From Streptomyces sp. NBC_01317 (GTDB lineage: Bacteria > Actinomycetota > Actinomycetes > Streptomycetales > Streptomycetaceae), in contig NZ_CP108393.1 of assembly GCF_035961655.1 (NCBI RefSeq), positions 4,731,001 to 4,795,000 on the forward strand: 64,000 nucleotides of DNA, given 5' to 3'. Position numbers and translations under genes: made by a program. This document shows positions 24,613 to 33,240 of this stretch, piece by piece (positions within the stretch are counted from its first letter, which is position 1; each line of letters opens with the position of its first letter). The notes beneath the pieces were generated by a model. It was given only the letters and a program-made list of their open reading frames with translations, was not told the DNA's origin and ran no database searches.

Positions 24613-25596
24613 TCAGTGCGAGCGGGCCTCTCCGCGACGCCGCATGAAGAAGAGGACCCCGCCGCCGACGGCGAGCAGGGCCGCCGCACCCGTGGCGGTC
24701 GCCACGACGTCGCCGCTGCCCGTCTCGGCGAGTCCGCCCTGGGCGCTGCTGGACGTCGAGACCACCGGGGACGCCGACTCGGACGCGGAGGCCGAGGTGG
24801 AGGCGTTCGGGGACGCCGACTCGGTCTCCGTGGGCGAGACCGCCCCGGGCGCCGTGGTCGACGGCGTCGCGTCCGGGGTCGTCGTCGCGAGCGGAGTCTT
24901 CGTGGGAGTCGGGGTCGTGTCCGGGGTCGTCCCGGGCGGAGTCTTCGTGGGGGTCGGCGTGGGAGTCGGGACGGTCTGCGTGGTGCAGTCCTTCGTACCG
25001 CCGTTCCAGGACGCGATCAGCTTGTCCTTGATGACCGGACGGCTCGGACCGATCGGCAGGTCGCCGTGCTCGAAGCCGTCGTTCGCGTCCTTCTTCCCGT
25101 CGAACTTGACGCTGCCGCGGTAGAGGTCGACCTGCGCGAAGCAGCCGACGTCCGGGACGGCTATGTCGAGGGTGTCGGTCACGCTCTGCTTCACGTTCAC
25201 GGTGTCGAAGTCGTGGAAGACCTGCTCGCCGGAGGTCGCCCACGTCGCCCCGAACGTACGGTACGAGGCGAGCGAGGCCGTGCAGGACTCCGCGTCGCCG
25301 GCGGCGCGGACCTTCACGTGCACCTTGCCGTCCTCGGACGGCTTGAGGTTGAGGTCGTCGACCTGGACGGAGGCCTTCCAGGCCACGCCGTCGAGGGAGA
25401 ACTCACAACGGTCCGTCGCGGTCTTCACACCGGCGCCCGTCCCCGGCTTGTAGTCCGAGGGGTGACCCTTGTCCCAGCCGTCGCCGCCCGGGCAGTCGCC
25501 CGCGTACGCGGACGTGGCGGCCACGGCGGACAGGGCGACGGCCGCGGCGCTGACCCCCAGCAGACGCCACATGGTGACATGACTCGCTTTGGGCAT
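24613..25596 (-). CDS. sortase-anchored surface protein (LAETG)
   Basis: 327 residues. A signal peptide (MWRLLGVSAAAVALSAVAATSAYA, preceded by MPKASHVT) ends near residue 32. The mature domain is about 190 residues with several cysteines, no family recognised. A Pro/Thr/Ser wall-spanning stretch (PTPTPTPTKTPPGTT, then Ser/Ala repeats) leads to the sorting signal LAETG, a hydrophobic helix and the basic tail RRRGEARSH. LAxTG is the signal used by class E sortases in Streptomyces. The protein should be covalently linked to the cell wall. Start taken at 25596; 25572 is an alternative. No sortase gene lies nearby. Confidence 0.85.
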   Translation of the reverse strand: MPKASHVTMWRLLGVSAAAVALSAVAATSAYAGDCPGGDGWDKGHPSDYKPGTGAGVKTATDRCEFSLDGVAWKASVQVDDLNLKPSEDGKVHVKVRAAGDAESCTASLASYRTFGATWATSGEQVFHDFDTVNVKQSVTDTLDIAVPDVGCFAQVDLYRGSVKFDGKKDANDGFEHGDLPIGPSRPVIKDKLIASWNGGTKDCTTQTVPTPTPTPTKTPPGTTPDTTPTPTKTPLATTTPDATPSTTAPGAVSPTETESASPNASTSASASESASPVVSTSSSAQGGLAETGSGDVVATATGAAALLAVGGGVLFFMRRRGEARSH

Positions 25597-25841
25597 GAAG
25601 AATCCAATCCTGGCTTCACAAAAGCCCGGCGCGGGCACGCGGAAAGGCGACGCCTCCCAGAAGGGCACAGCCTCTCGGGAGGGCACACTGATGCCGCGCA
25701 GGGCTGGATGGTCGAGGGCGCTCGGGGAACCACGGTCGGGTCCCCGGAGCACATCAGGCATCGTGGGTCCTGCGGTGCCGGCGTGTCAACTCCCGTCACA
25801 CCGCTCACAATTCGCTGGTCAGTGAGGAGTCCCTCGGTGCG

Positions 25842-26657
25842 TCAGTGGTAGTGACCGTGCCGGCCGAGGGTTTCCACGGGAGTGGCGCCGGGCCGGGTCC
25901 ACTGGGGTACGGGGCGGCTCGTCGGACCCCAGGTGGCGACGCCGTCGGCGTCCGACCGCCAGTACCAGCAGGCCTGGTGGTCCACGGCCGGGTGCCCCTC
26001 GTGCACGTCACCGGCCCCACGCCGGCCCCCGGGGTGGTCCTCCCACGCCTCGCCGCGGCCGTAGGGCGTCATGTCGAGCAGGCCGAGGGACCCGTTGACC
26101 GGCTCGTTGCCCCGGCCGGTGGTGGAGTAGGTGAGGAACACGCGGTCGCCGTCGCGCAGGAAGGCGGTGAGGTATCCCATCTCTCCGCCGACCGGCTCGC
26201 CCACGTCGCGCACCGAGTACCAGGGCTCGGTGTACCCCATGAACGCGACGAAGGACGCCACCTCCTCCCAACGCCCCGTCGTCAGCACGGCGAACGAGAC
26301 GCCGCGCGCGTTGAGGTAGACGGCGTCCTTCACGTGCCAGGCCGTAGTGGTGCAGCCCTCGCACTGCCCCTGGTGGGGTGTGTCGTCGTACCACATGTGC
26401 TGGTACACGACGAGTTCGTCGCGCCCCTGGAACAGGTCCAGGAACGGCACCGGGCCGTCGGGCCCGACGACCTCCACCGACCCGTCGAACTCCACCATCG
26501 GCAGCCGCCGCCGGGCCGCGGCGATCGCGTCGCCCTCGTGGGTGTGCGCCTTCTCGCGGACCAGCAGCTCGTCACGGGCCGCCTGCCAGGTGGCCAGGTC
26601 GACGACGGGCGGCTTGCCCGGGAGGTCGTTGCCCGGGTCGCGGGGGGTGGTGGTCAT
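25842..26657 (-). CDS. DUF899-family thioredoxin-like protein
   Basis: 271 residues from the ATG at 26657 with GGAGGA six bases upstream. Typical DUF899 features: LATWQAARDELLVREKAHT, LPMVEFD, FLDLFQGRDELVVYQHMWYD, the redox-like CEGCT motif (Cys-x-x-Cys) after HQGQ, FAVLTTG and the C-terminal HQACWYWRSDADGVATWGPTSRPVPQW. Members have a thioredoxin fold and unknown substrates. The glutaredoxin-like gene next door is divergent. Confidence 0.85.
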   Translation of the reverse strand: MTTTPRDPGNDLPGKPPVVDLATWQAARDELLVREKAHTHEGDAIAAARRRLPMVEFDGSVEVVGPDGPVPFLDLFQGRDELVVYQHMWYDDTPHQGQCEGCTTTAWHVKDAVYLNARGVSFAVLTTGRWEEVASFVAFMGYTEPWYSVRDVGEPVGGEMGYLTAFLRDGDRVFLTYSTTGRGNEPVNGSLGLLDMTPYGRGEAWEDHPGGRRGAGDVHEGHPAVDHQACWYWRSDADGVATWGPTSRPVPQWTRPGATPVETLGRHGHYH

Positions 26658-26842
26658 GGAATCCTCCGGGGTGGGTGGTGTCTGTCCGGGTCCTGGTGCT
26701 GTACGACACGGCGTCGCGACGGTCACGACGGTCACGACGCCGTACGACCCTCACCGGAACAGACTGGCCATCCGGCCGGAACTCATCGCTGCCGCCACGC
26801 CCGCGCCCACGAACGCGCGGCGAGTCGCTAGCCTGCGTCGTC

Positions 26843-27283
26843 ATGATGCGCGCGTGGGTGCTGCCGACACTGCTGGTGCTCTGCGGATCGGTCGTCGCGG
26901 CCGCGGCGGCCCTCCGGGGAAGCCCCTGGGGAGCCGCGGCGGTCCTGCTGGTGTTCGTGCCGCTCGCGGGCGTGCACTCGCCCCTGGTGTTCCCGAGGTC
27001 GGTCGGCGCGCTGGAGGCCGGACGCCGCAGCGCGGCCGACGGCCGGCCGGTCGTGTTCTGGCGGTCGGGCTGCGCGTACTGCCTGTGCCTGCGCCTCCGG
27101 TTGGGCCGTGACGCCCGCCGGGCACACTGGGTCGATATCTGGCGCGATCCGGACGGGGCGGCGGTGGTGAGGGCGGCCAACGGGGGCGACGAGACCGTGC
27201 CGACGGTGGTGGTGGCGGGCCGGTCCCGTACCAACCCGGACGTCGAGTGGGTACGGGAACAGCTTTCCTCTCCGGGGGAGTGA
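26843..27283 (+). CDS. membrane-anchored glutaredoxin/mycoredoxin-like protein
   Basis: 146 residues. Two hydrophobic helices (about 4-22 and 29-46) are followed by a glutaredoxin domain: VVFWRSGCAYCLCLRLRL with CAYC as the redox pair, WVDIWRDPDGAAVVRAANGGDETVPTVVV with the cis-Pro TVP motif. Mycoredoxins use a CxxC of this kind to reduce mycothiol mixed disulfides. Topology prediction puts the redox domain in the cytoplasm or outside with similar likelihood. The ATG at 26843 is followed by another at 26846. Confidence 0.8.
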   Translation: MMRAWVLPTLLVLCGSVVAAAAALRGSPWGAAAVLLVFVPLAGVHSPLVFPRSVGALEAGRRSAADGRPVVFWRSGCAYCLCLRLRLGRDARRAHWVDIWRDPDGAAVVRAANGGDETVPTVVVAGRSRTNPDVEWVREQLSSPGE

Positions 27284-27319
27284 AGCCGTACCACCGCGGA
27301 GGCCGAGCCTTCAGGCCGG

Positions 27320-27605
27320 TCACAAGGCGATCAGGCCCGCCGCCGACGGCCGGAAACCGCAGGCGTCGAAGGAGAAGGACCGCAGGTGTTCCTCGAAGTC
27401 CACGTGCAGCCAGTCGCATCCCGCCGCGCGGGCGCGCTCGGCGGCCGTCCGCAGCAGCGTGGCGCCCAGTCGGTGGGCGCCGCCCGCTCGGCCCCGCGTG
27501 CCGCGGAGTCTCCCACCGGGGCCCGAATCCCCCGGCGAGCAGCTCGCCGAGAGCCGCGTTGTCGAAGTCACCCCGCCACTCGTACGTGACCGTCGTGATC
27601 GTCAT
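27320..27605 (-). pseudogene. GNAT acetyltransferase, internal deletion and frame change
   Basis: The ATG at 27605 begins TITTVTYEWRGDFDNAALGELLAGGFG, the normal start of a small GNAT enzyme. After about 33 codons the reading switches frame: the C-terminal part LGATLLRTAAERARAAGCDWLHVDFEEHLRSFSFDACGFRPSAAGLIAL is in another frame and includes the CoA-side helix. The central 60-70 residues, including most of the acetyl-CoA motif A, are missing. It cannot be active. Confidence 0.8.
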
Positions 27606-27660
27606 GACCCGAACGCAGTGATCCGCGTGGGCGGGCGACAGGTGGGAGAGTCCGCGTCGG

Positions 27661-28071
27661 TCAGTGTGCTCCGGGCCGGAGGTCGCGGCGCCAGAAGGCC
27701 GGTAACCACCAGCACAGCACGGAGCGGTCCTCGGGCCAGGGCGTACGGTCCTCCGCCGCCACGTTCTCCGGGCCCTCCCACTCCTCGAAGGAGTCCCGCG
27801 ACGGGTCGATGGGACGCCAGGCCGGGTCGAGCGTCTCGTTCTCCGCCGGGGGACGTACGTACCGCTTGCCGTGCTCGTCGCACGCGCCGAAGTCCTGGAA
27901 GTTCCGCTGGGCGTCCAGCAGCGATATGCGGTTGGCACCGCCGGCCATCGAGGGCCAGCGGAACTGGACGCCGTCGTCCTCCCAGAAGCAGATGGGGCAG
28001 ATCTCGTGGGAACCGGGCATCTCGTCGAGGACGCGATGGCCGCAGCAGGGGCAGGGGTATGGATTTCTCAC
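27661..28071 (-). CDS. CPCC-domain cysteine-rich protein
   Basis: 136 residues from a GTG. The N-terminus has paired metal knuckles, CPCCGHRVL at 7-15 and CPICFWEDD at 25-33, the defining pattern of the CPCC family, followed by the conserved tail region LLDAQRNFQDFGACDEH and RYVRPPAENE. It probably binds zinc. Its C-terminal WWLPAFW segment is hydrophobic but short. Function of the family is unknown; members often appear in polymorphic-toxin immunity contexts, which I do not see here. Confidence 0.8.
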   Translation of the reverse strand: MRNPYPCPCCGHRVLDEMPGSHEICPICFWEDDGVQFRWPSMAGGANRISLLDAQRNFQDFGACDEHGKRYVRPPAENETLDPAWRPIDPSRDSFEEWEGPENVAAEDRTPWPEDRSVLCWWLPAFWRRDLRPGAH

Positions 28072-28100
28072 CAGCGCAGTCTGAACCCGGTGGGAGCCCC

Positions 28101-28796
28101 ATGGAGCGCCTTCGCGTCATCGAGGAGACCGTGATCGAGGAGATCGTCATCGAGGAGACGGCGACCACCGGTCACGCGTCCCCGCGCCAGGTCTGGTACC
28201 TGTCGTACGGCTCCAACGTGGACCTCGGCCGGCTCGCGTACTACCTCACCGGCGGCCGCCCGCCCGGCGCGGCCAGGGCGTACCGGGGCTGCCGCGACCC
28301 ACGGCCGCCGGAACGGTCCGTGCCGGTGGAGGTCGCGGGCGCGGTGTACTTCGCCACCGAGTCGCCCGTGTGGGGCGGTGGACGGGCGTTCTACGATCCC
28401 GACGCCCCGGGGCGCGTGCTGGGCAGGGCCCACCTGGTCACGGCCGGGCAGTTCTCGGACATCGCCGCGCAGGAGATGTACGGGGAGCCGGGCACCGATC
28501 TCGACCTGGCCGGGGTGGTGAGCGGCGGGCGGGTGGTGCGGGGTGAGGGGCGTTACGAGACGCTGGTGTGCCCGGGGGCGCTCGACGGGGCGCCGGTGGT
28601 GACGTTCACGGCGCACTGGGGGGTCGGGGACGTCGAGCCGAACGCCCCGTCCGCCGCGTATCTGGCCTTCCTGGGGCGGGGGCTGCTCGCGGCGGGTGCG
28701 TGGGATGTGGAGACGGTCGTGGCGTACGTGGCGGCGTGTTCCGGTGTGTCCGGGCGGTGGACGGAGCGGGAGATCAGGGGGTTGGTGGGCGGGTAG
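28101..28796 (+). CDS. gamma-glutamylcyclotransferase-fold protein
   Basis: 231 residues. After a repetitive N-terminus (three copies of a V-I-E-E unit coded by a 15-bp repeat) comes VWYLSYGSNVDLGRLAYYL, where YGSN is the substrate-binding motif of the GGCT-like fold, then GCRDPRPPERSVPVEVAGAVYFATESPVWGGGRAFYDP and LVTAGQFSDIAAQEMY. In databases such proteins are often mislabelled histone deacetylase. Catalytic Glu is plausible in the downstream part but not certain. The repetitive N-terminus may not be translated; the next in-frame start candidates lie about 20 codons further on. It is followed directly by a truncated hydrolase. Confidence 0.75.
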   Translation: MERLRVIEETVIEEIVIEETATTGHASPRQVWYLSYGSNVDLGRLAYYLTGGRPPGAARAYRGCRDPRPPERSVPVEVAGAVYFATESPVWGGGRAFYDPDAPGRVLGRAHLVTAGQFSDIAAQEMYGEPGTDLDLAGVVSGGRVVRGEGRYETLVCPGALDGAPVVTFTAHWGVGDVEPNAPSAAYLAFLGRGLLAAGAWDVETVVAYVAACSGVSGRWTEREIRGLVGG

Positions 28797-29064
28797 CGGC
28801 GGTCGGCCGCCGGGTGGTCTCCTTCGATCTGCCCGGCCACGGCGGCTCGCCCCGCCGCGCCTCCTACCGCTCCGACGAGATCGCCGCCGTCGTGCACGAG
28901 GCGGTCACCGGCGCCGGACTCGACGCGCCCGTCGTCGCGGGGCACTCGCTCGGCGGTGTCCTGGCAACGCTCTACGCCGCGGCGTACCCCGCCCGGGGCG
29001 TCGTCAACGTCGACCAGCCCCTCCTCCCAGGCAACTTCGCGGAGGTGCTCCGCCTGACGGGAAG
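28797..29064 (+). pseudogene. alpha/beta-hydrolase fragment, both ends missing
   Basis: Starting right after the previous stop, one frame reads VVSFDLPGHGG, the oxyanion region, then VVAGHSLGGVLATLYAA with the nucleophile elbow GHSLGG, up to NVDQPLLPGNFAEVLR. There is no start codon or N-terminal strand before it, and the cap domain and catalytic Asp/His after it are absent. About 85 of an expected 230-260 residues remain. Confidence 0.75.
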
Positions 29065-29070
29065 ACGAAA

Positions 29071-29107
29071 GTGTCCCGGACCTCGTTCCTTCCGAGGTCC
29101 GGGACAC
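29071..29107. terminator. bidirectional terminator
   Basis: Perfect 15-bp stem GTGTCCCGGACCTCG with complement, 7-base loop. It separates the hydrolase remnant from the convergent beta-propeller gene. Confidence 0.8.
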
Positions 29108-29117
29108 CGTCATTCAT

Positions 29118-29155
29118 CAGTACTGAGCGTCAGTACTGAGCGTCAGTGCTGAGCG
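29118..29155. repeat. 13-bp tandem repeat, three copies
   Basis: CAGTACTGAGCGT at 29118 and 29131, with one change (CAGTGCTGAGCG) at 29144, ending two bases before the stop of the propeller gene. Each unit contains the palindrome AGTACT. Confidence 0.8.
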
Positions 29156-29156
29156 C

Positions 29157-31157
29157 CTACTTGGTGAAGTACAGGTACTGCCACGCCCCGTACGTCGACG
29201 AGTTCACACTGTCCCCCGACGAAGCGTTGATGTACGCCGACCGCACCCGGGCCCGGATTCCCGCCCCGCCCTTGCCGGGGCCGCCCAGCTTCACCGCCGA
29301 CTTCCCGTTGCCGCCCAGCGCGAAGTACTCCGGGTCGCCCGCCGGGTACCACGTGCCGCCGGAGTAGACCTGGAGCTCGAACCGCTGGTGGCGGCCCTGG
29401 TAGTAGCTCATGGTCGTGGTCAGGAGCGGGTCGCTGGTCTCACGGAACCAGTAGTACTTCGTGGAGCCGATCTTGCCCGTCTTGTAGTGCTTGGAGACGG
29501 CCGTGGAGATCTTGACCTTGGCGAACCCGGTCGACTTGACCGACTTGGACGCCGAGCGCGAGTCGCCCGCGAAGACGGCCGTGAGGGTGGTGTCACGCGT
29601 CATGTCGACGGTGACCGACAGGTTGCCCTTGGAGTTGACCTTGCCGGACTTGACCAGCCGCTTCGGCTTGTCCGCGCCGAACGGGTCGGCGTAGATCTCG
29701 ACCGTACGGCTCTTGTACGTCTTGCCGAGGTGCGCGGTGAAGGAGACGTCCGCGCCGTACGAGTAGAGCTTGCCGTTGTTGTTCAGGGTGAGGCTCGTCG
29801 CGGTACGCGAGACCTCCACGGTGTCGGACGCCGAGACCTTCGTGTGCGTCGCGTCACCCGCGTACGCCACCGTGTACTTCACCTTGCCGCCGGCCGGCGG
29901 GGTGTCCGCGAAGGCGAAGGAACCGTTCGCCGTCGTCTTCACACCGGGCAGCACCTTGCCCTTGGGCGAGTCGATGTCCGTGCGCGTGACGGTCAGGGCC
30001 GTACCCGCCGGAAGGGCCTTCGCCGAGGTCAGCTTGCCGGTGACGGTGAGCTTCTTGGCGCGGGTCGCCTTGGCGGGGGCGGCGACGGTGAGCTTGGGCA
30101 GGTACTTGGTGGGGTCGGTGTACGACCGCAGCGAGTACACGCCGTTGCTGTTCTCCGAGACGGCGAAGACGCGGCTGCCGTCCGGGGCCCAGGCCAGCGC
30201 CCCGTCGACCTGGGTGTCGCCGCCGCTGCTGTTGCCCGTGTTGCCGTACTCGTACTCACGGATCGCGGTGGTGGAGCCCTGCTCGTAGAGGTGCAGGTCC
30301 GGGCCGTACCAGGAGCTTGTGCCCGACGCGACGGCGCCCTTCGGGCCGATCGCGACCGAACTGCCGTAGTCATTGGACGGGTAGCGGCGCAGCTCGTGCA
30401 GGTCGGTGGTGGAGTAGGCCGGGTTGTAGTACGGATAGCCGGCGGCCGTGACCACCTCCGTGCCGTCGGGCGAGATGTCGAGGTCGCGGAGGTTGCTGCC
30501 CTCGTTGCCCGGGTTGCCGTCGAGGACCCGCAGCACCGCGCTGCCGGACGTCACGTCGTACAGCGCGACCGTGCTCTGCCCGCGTTCGCCCACGGCCAGC
30601 AGGCCGGGCGCGGCCGGGTCGGACCCGAGGAGCGGCGGCAGGTACGACGACATGGCGCCGTCCTGGTCGAGTGCCACGACCGGCTCGGCCCCGGACAGGT
30701 CGAGCGAGCCGAGGTTGCCGGAGGAGTCCAGCCCGTACCCGAACCAGAGCTTGCCCCCGGCGACGGCGAGGCTCCGCGGGTTCTTGGCGTCGCCGAGGGT
30801 GTACTCGGCGGTCTTCGTGTACGTGGCCGTGTCCACCGACACGATCCGGTTCGAGGCCGCGACAGCCGCGTACACCTGACCCGAGTCGGCCGAGAGGGCC
30901 AGGCCGTCGACGCCCGGCAGACCCGTGACGGTCTTCTGGACCGTACCCGCGTAGTCGGTGACGACGAGCTTGCCGCTGGTCGGGTCGGAGACGTAGACGC
31001 GCTGGTGGAGACCGTCGACCAGGACGTCGCCCGCGGACTTCAGGGAGAGGGTCTTGGCGGAGTCGGCGGCGGCAGGGGCCGCCGTGGCCGCGACGAGCGC
31101 GGCCGAGCTGAAGAGGACCGCGAGCGAGGTCGCGGCCGCGAGGGTGCGCGTGCGCAC
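29157..31157 (-). CDS. secreted beta-propeller protein with Ig-like repeats
   Basis: 666 residues. Signal peptide MRTRTLAAATSLAVLFSSAALVAATAAPAAA, cleaved near 31. Residues about 35-350 repeat the pattern of YncE/NHL-like propeller blades (LKSAGDVLVDGLHQRVYVSDPTSGKLVVTD and so on, SPDG, WAPDGSRVFAVSE). Two Ig-like modules (about 352-545, TRAKKLTVTGKLTS and TATSLTLNNNGKLYSYGADVSFTAHL) follow, then a 100-residue C-terminal domain rich in Tyr, Ser and Gly ending in TYGAWQYLYFTK. Extracellular; likely a binding or surface protein. No enzymatic motif. The GTG at 31157 lies about 12 bp after a G-rich ribosome site. Confidence 0.82.
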   Translation of the reverse strand: MRTRTLAAATSLAVLFSSAALVAATAAPAAADSAKTLSLKSAGDVLVDGLHQRVYVSDPTSGKLVVTDYAGTVQKTVTGLPGVDGLALSADSGQVYAAVAASNRIVSVDTATYTKTAEYTLGDAKNPRSLAVAGGKLWFGYGLDSSGNLGSLDLSGAEPVVALDQDGAMSSYLPPLLGSDPAAPGLLAVGERGQSTVALYDVTSGSAVLRVLDGNPGNEGSNLRDLDISPDGTEVVTAAGYPYYNPAYSTTDLHELRRYPSNDYGSSVAIGPKGAVASGTSSWYGPDLHLYEQGSTTAIREYEYGNTGNSSGGDTQVDGALAWAPDGSRVFAVSENSNGVYSLRSYTDPTKYLPKLTVAAPAKATRAKKLTVTGKLTSAKALPAGTALTVTRTDIDSPKGKVLPGVKTTANGSFAFADTPPAGGKVKYTVAYAGDATHTKVSASDTVEVSRTATSLTLNNNGKLYSYGADVSFTAHLGKTYKSRTVEIYADPFGADKPKRLVKSGKVNSKGNLSVTVDMTRDTTLTAVFAGDSRSASKSVKSTGFAKVKISTAVSKHYKTGKIGSTKYYWFRETSDPLLTTTMSYYQGRHQRFELQVYSGGTWYPAGDPEYFALGGNGKSAVKLGGPGKGGAGIRARVRSAYINASSGDSVNSSTYGAWQYLYFTK

Positions 31158-31286
31158 TGTGGTGATTACCCCCCAGGTAATGACCGCATCAAGTCACCCG
31201 CGGATCGCGGGGAGCGGTTGGTGTCAGCCTAGGGCACGGGTCCGACAGGAGGGCAGTGGGTTTCCGGGGAGGGGGGTTTCCGCCGG

Positions 31287-33140
31287 TCACAGATCCAGCA
31301 CGACGGCGTCCCTCGGACGCGAGCAGCAGATCAGTACGTCGCCCTCGGCCGGCGGCTCGACCGGATTCGGGTCGTACGCGACGCCCCCGGACAGCAGGGC
31401 GCTCTCGCAGTTGTGGCAGACGCCGGTACGGCACGACCAGCGGGTGGGTACGTCGCACGCCTCGGCCAGTTCGAGCAGGCTCGCGTACCGGGGGTCCCAG
31501 GGCACGGTGAGACCGCTGCGGCTGAACGACACGTCAGGACCCGGCGCCGCGGGGGGTTCGGCGGGCGCGTGCGGGTCGTGTTGTTCCGTCGGGTTCACCC
31601 CGGGGTTCAGCGCGGCTCCCGCGCCGAACGTCTCGACGTGGATCCGGTCGGGCGCCATCCCGTACCGGTTGAGACCGGCGGTGAGGTCGTCCATGAACCC
31701 CACCGGGCCGCAGAGGTACGCGTCGGCGTCGGCCGGCAGTCCGACGCCGCGGAGGGTGTCGGCGGAGAGGTGGCCGGGCGTGGTGTAGTCGACGCCCTGC
31801 CGGTCGTGGTCGGCCGGGCGGCTGTAGCAGATGTACGAGTGGCTCGCGGGGAGCCGGTCCAGCAGTTCGCGGCTCTCGGCGGCGAAGGCGTGTTCGGCGC
31901 GCTCGCGGGCGCCGTGGAGCCACCAGACCTCGCGGGGGGAGCCCGTACGCGTGCCCGTGCCCGTATCCGTACCCGTGGATGGGTCCCCGCCCGTGTCCGC
32001 CAGCGCGTGCAGCATCGCGAGAACCGGTGTGGCGCCCACCCCGGCGGACGCCAGCACCACGGGGCGTTCGCTGTCGGTCAGGAAGAACGTGCCGCGCGGC
32101 GCGGCCACGTCCAGCGTGTCGCCCACCCGTACCGTCGTGTGGATGAGCGTGCTGGCGGCGCCGTGCGGCTCCTGCTTCACACTGATGCGGTACCGGCCGT
32201 CGCCGGGGTCGTTGGAGAGCGAATAGCTGCGGATCAGCGGCGACCCCACACCCCCGGGGCTCTCAGGATCCTCGGGACGCAGCCGCAGCGTGACGGACTG
32301 GCCGGGCAGCCACGCCGGCAGCCGGGAGCCGTCGGTGGCCGACAGCGTCAGGGAGAACACACTGTGGCTCTCCTCCCTGATGTCGTCGACCCGCAGCGGC
32401 CTGAAGCCCGACCAGGCGGGCGGCGGGCTGCTCGCGGCCGTGGTCAGCCCGGTGTTGCCGGACGAGCCCGCCGGGGCGCCGCCGGCCTGTTCCTTGGCGG
32501 ACTGCTCCTTGAGGCTCCGCAGTGAGGCCTGCCAGCCGGGGCTGAGCGAGGAGATGCGCAGGGCGCGGTCGAGGTCGTCCCTCGGGTGCCCCGGCAGGTA
32601 GAGGAGGGAGTCGATGTCCGCGACCGTCATCCCCTCCGCCCCGTCGGCGACCTTCACGATCTCCTGCCCCGCCTCGATCTCGCCCTCGACGACCACGCGC
32701 ATGTAGAAGCCGGGCCGCCGGTGCGACACGAGCAGGGCCGCCATCTGCGGCTCCTCCATCCGCAGGCCTACCCGGTAGCAGGTCACGCGCGGCTGGCTGA
32801 CCTCGAACACCGCGTCGCCGATCCGGTACCGGTCACCGATGCACACCTCGTCGTCCGGCAGCCCGTCGACGGTGAGGTTCTCGCCGAACTGCCCGGTCTC
32901 GATCCGGTCGCGGCCCAGGTGTTTCTCCCAGTGGCGGTACGAGTCGGTCTGGTACACCAGCACCGCGCGGTGCTCGCCGCCGTGCCCCTCCAGGTCGCCC
33001 TGGCCGTCGCCGTCGATGTTCAGGCGGCGTGCCGTGCGGGGGCCGTCGACGGGGTACTTCCAGACTCCGGTGTGCACGGTACGGCCGTGCCACGGGACGT
33101 CCTGGGGCATGCCGACGTTCATGGAAGTCAGCGTGGCCAC
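31287..33140 (-). CDS. MOSC / ferredoxin-reductase / 2Fe-2S fusion
   Basis: 617 residues in one chain. Residues about 1-160 are a YiiM-like MOSC domain (DGDGQGDLEGHGGEHRAV, FGENLTVDGL, IGDAVFEVSQPRVTCYRVG, with Cys as the likely molybdopterin ligand) followed by a 3-alpha region (VADIDSLLYLPG). Residues about 245-520 are a ferredoxin-NADP reductase module (LIRSYSLSNDP for FAD, VVLASAGVGATPVLAML for NAD(P)H). Residues about 540-617 are a plant-type 2Fe-2S ferredoxin (CRTGVCHNCES plus ICCSRP). Such chains carry electrons from NAD(P)H to a molybdenum centre that reduces N-hydroxylated or oxidised compounds. A Thr/Gly run (GTDTGTGTRTG) is a DNA repeat. Expected cytoplasmic. Confidence 0.85.
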   Translation of the reverse strand: MATLTSMNVGMPQDVPWHGRTVHTGVWKYPVDGPRTARRLNIDGDGQGDLEGHGGEHRAVLVYQTDSYRHWEKHLGRDRIETGQFGENLTVDGLPDDEVCIGDRYRIGDAVFEVSQPRVTCYRVGLRMEEPQMAALLVSHRRPGFYMRVVVEGEIEAGQEIVKVADGAEGMTVADIDSLLYLPGHPRDDLDRALRISSLSPGWQASLRSLKEQSAKEQAGGAPAGSSGNTGLTTAASSPPPAWSGFRPLRVDDIREESHSVFSLTLSATDGSRLPAWLPGQSVTLRLRPEDPESPGGVGSPLIRSYSLSNDPGDGRYRISVKQEPHGAASTLIHTTVRVGDTLDVAAPRGTFFLTDSERPVVLASAGVGATPVLAMLHALADTGGDPSTGTDTGTGTRTGSPREVWWLHGARERAEHAFAAESRELLDRLPASHSYICYSRPADHDRQGVDYTTPGHLSADTLRGVGLPADADAYLCGPVGFMDDLTAGLNRYGMAPDRIHVETFGAGAALNPGVNPTEQHDPHAPAEPPAAPGPDVSFSRSGLTVPWDPRYASLLELAEACDVPTRWSCRTGVCHNCESALLSGGVAYDPNPVEPPAEGDVLICCSRPRDAVVLDL

Positions 33141-33170
33141 GTCTCTCGCCTCGCTCCCGCTCGCTCGGTG

Positions 33171-33235
33171 ACTGCCTTGCTCGACTGCTTTGCTCGCGTG
33201 CCTTGCTTGACCGCCCTGCTCGACTGCCTTGTGTG
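33171..33235. repeat. 13-bp tandem repeat, five copies
   Basis: The consensus ACTGCCTTGCTCG repeats with small changes at 13-bp spacing from 33171 to 33235, between the divergent ends of the MOSC gene (5' side) and the CBS gene (3' side). It falls in the MOSC promoter region, so copy-number variation could alter its expression. Confidence 0.75.
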
Positions 33236-33240
33236 CTCGC

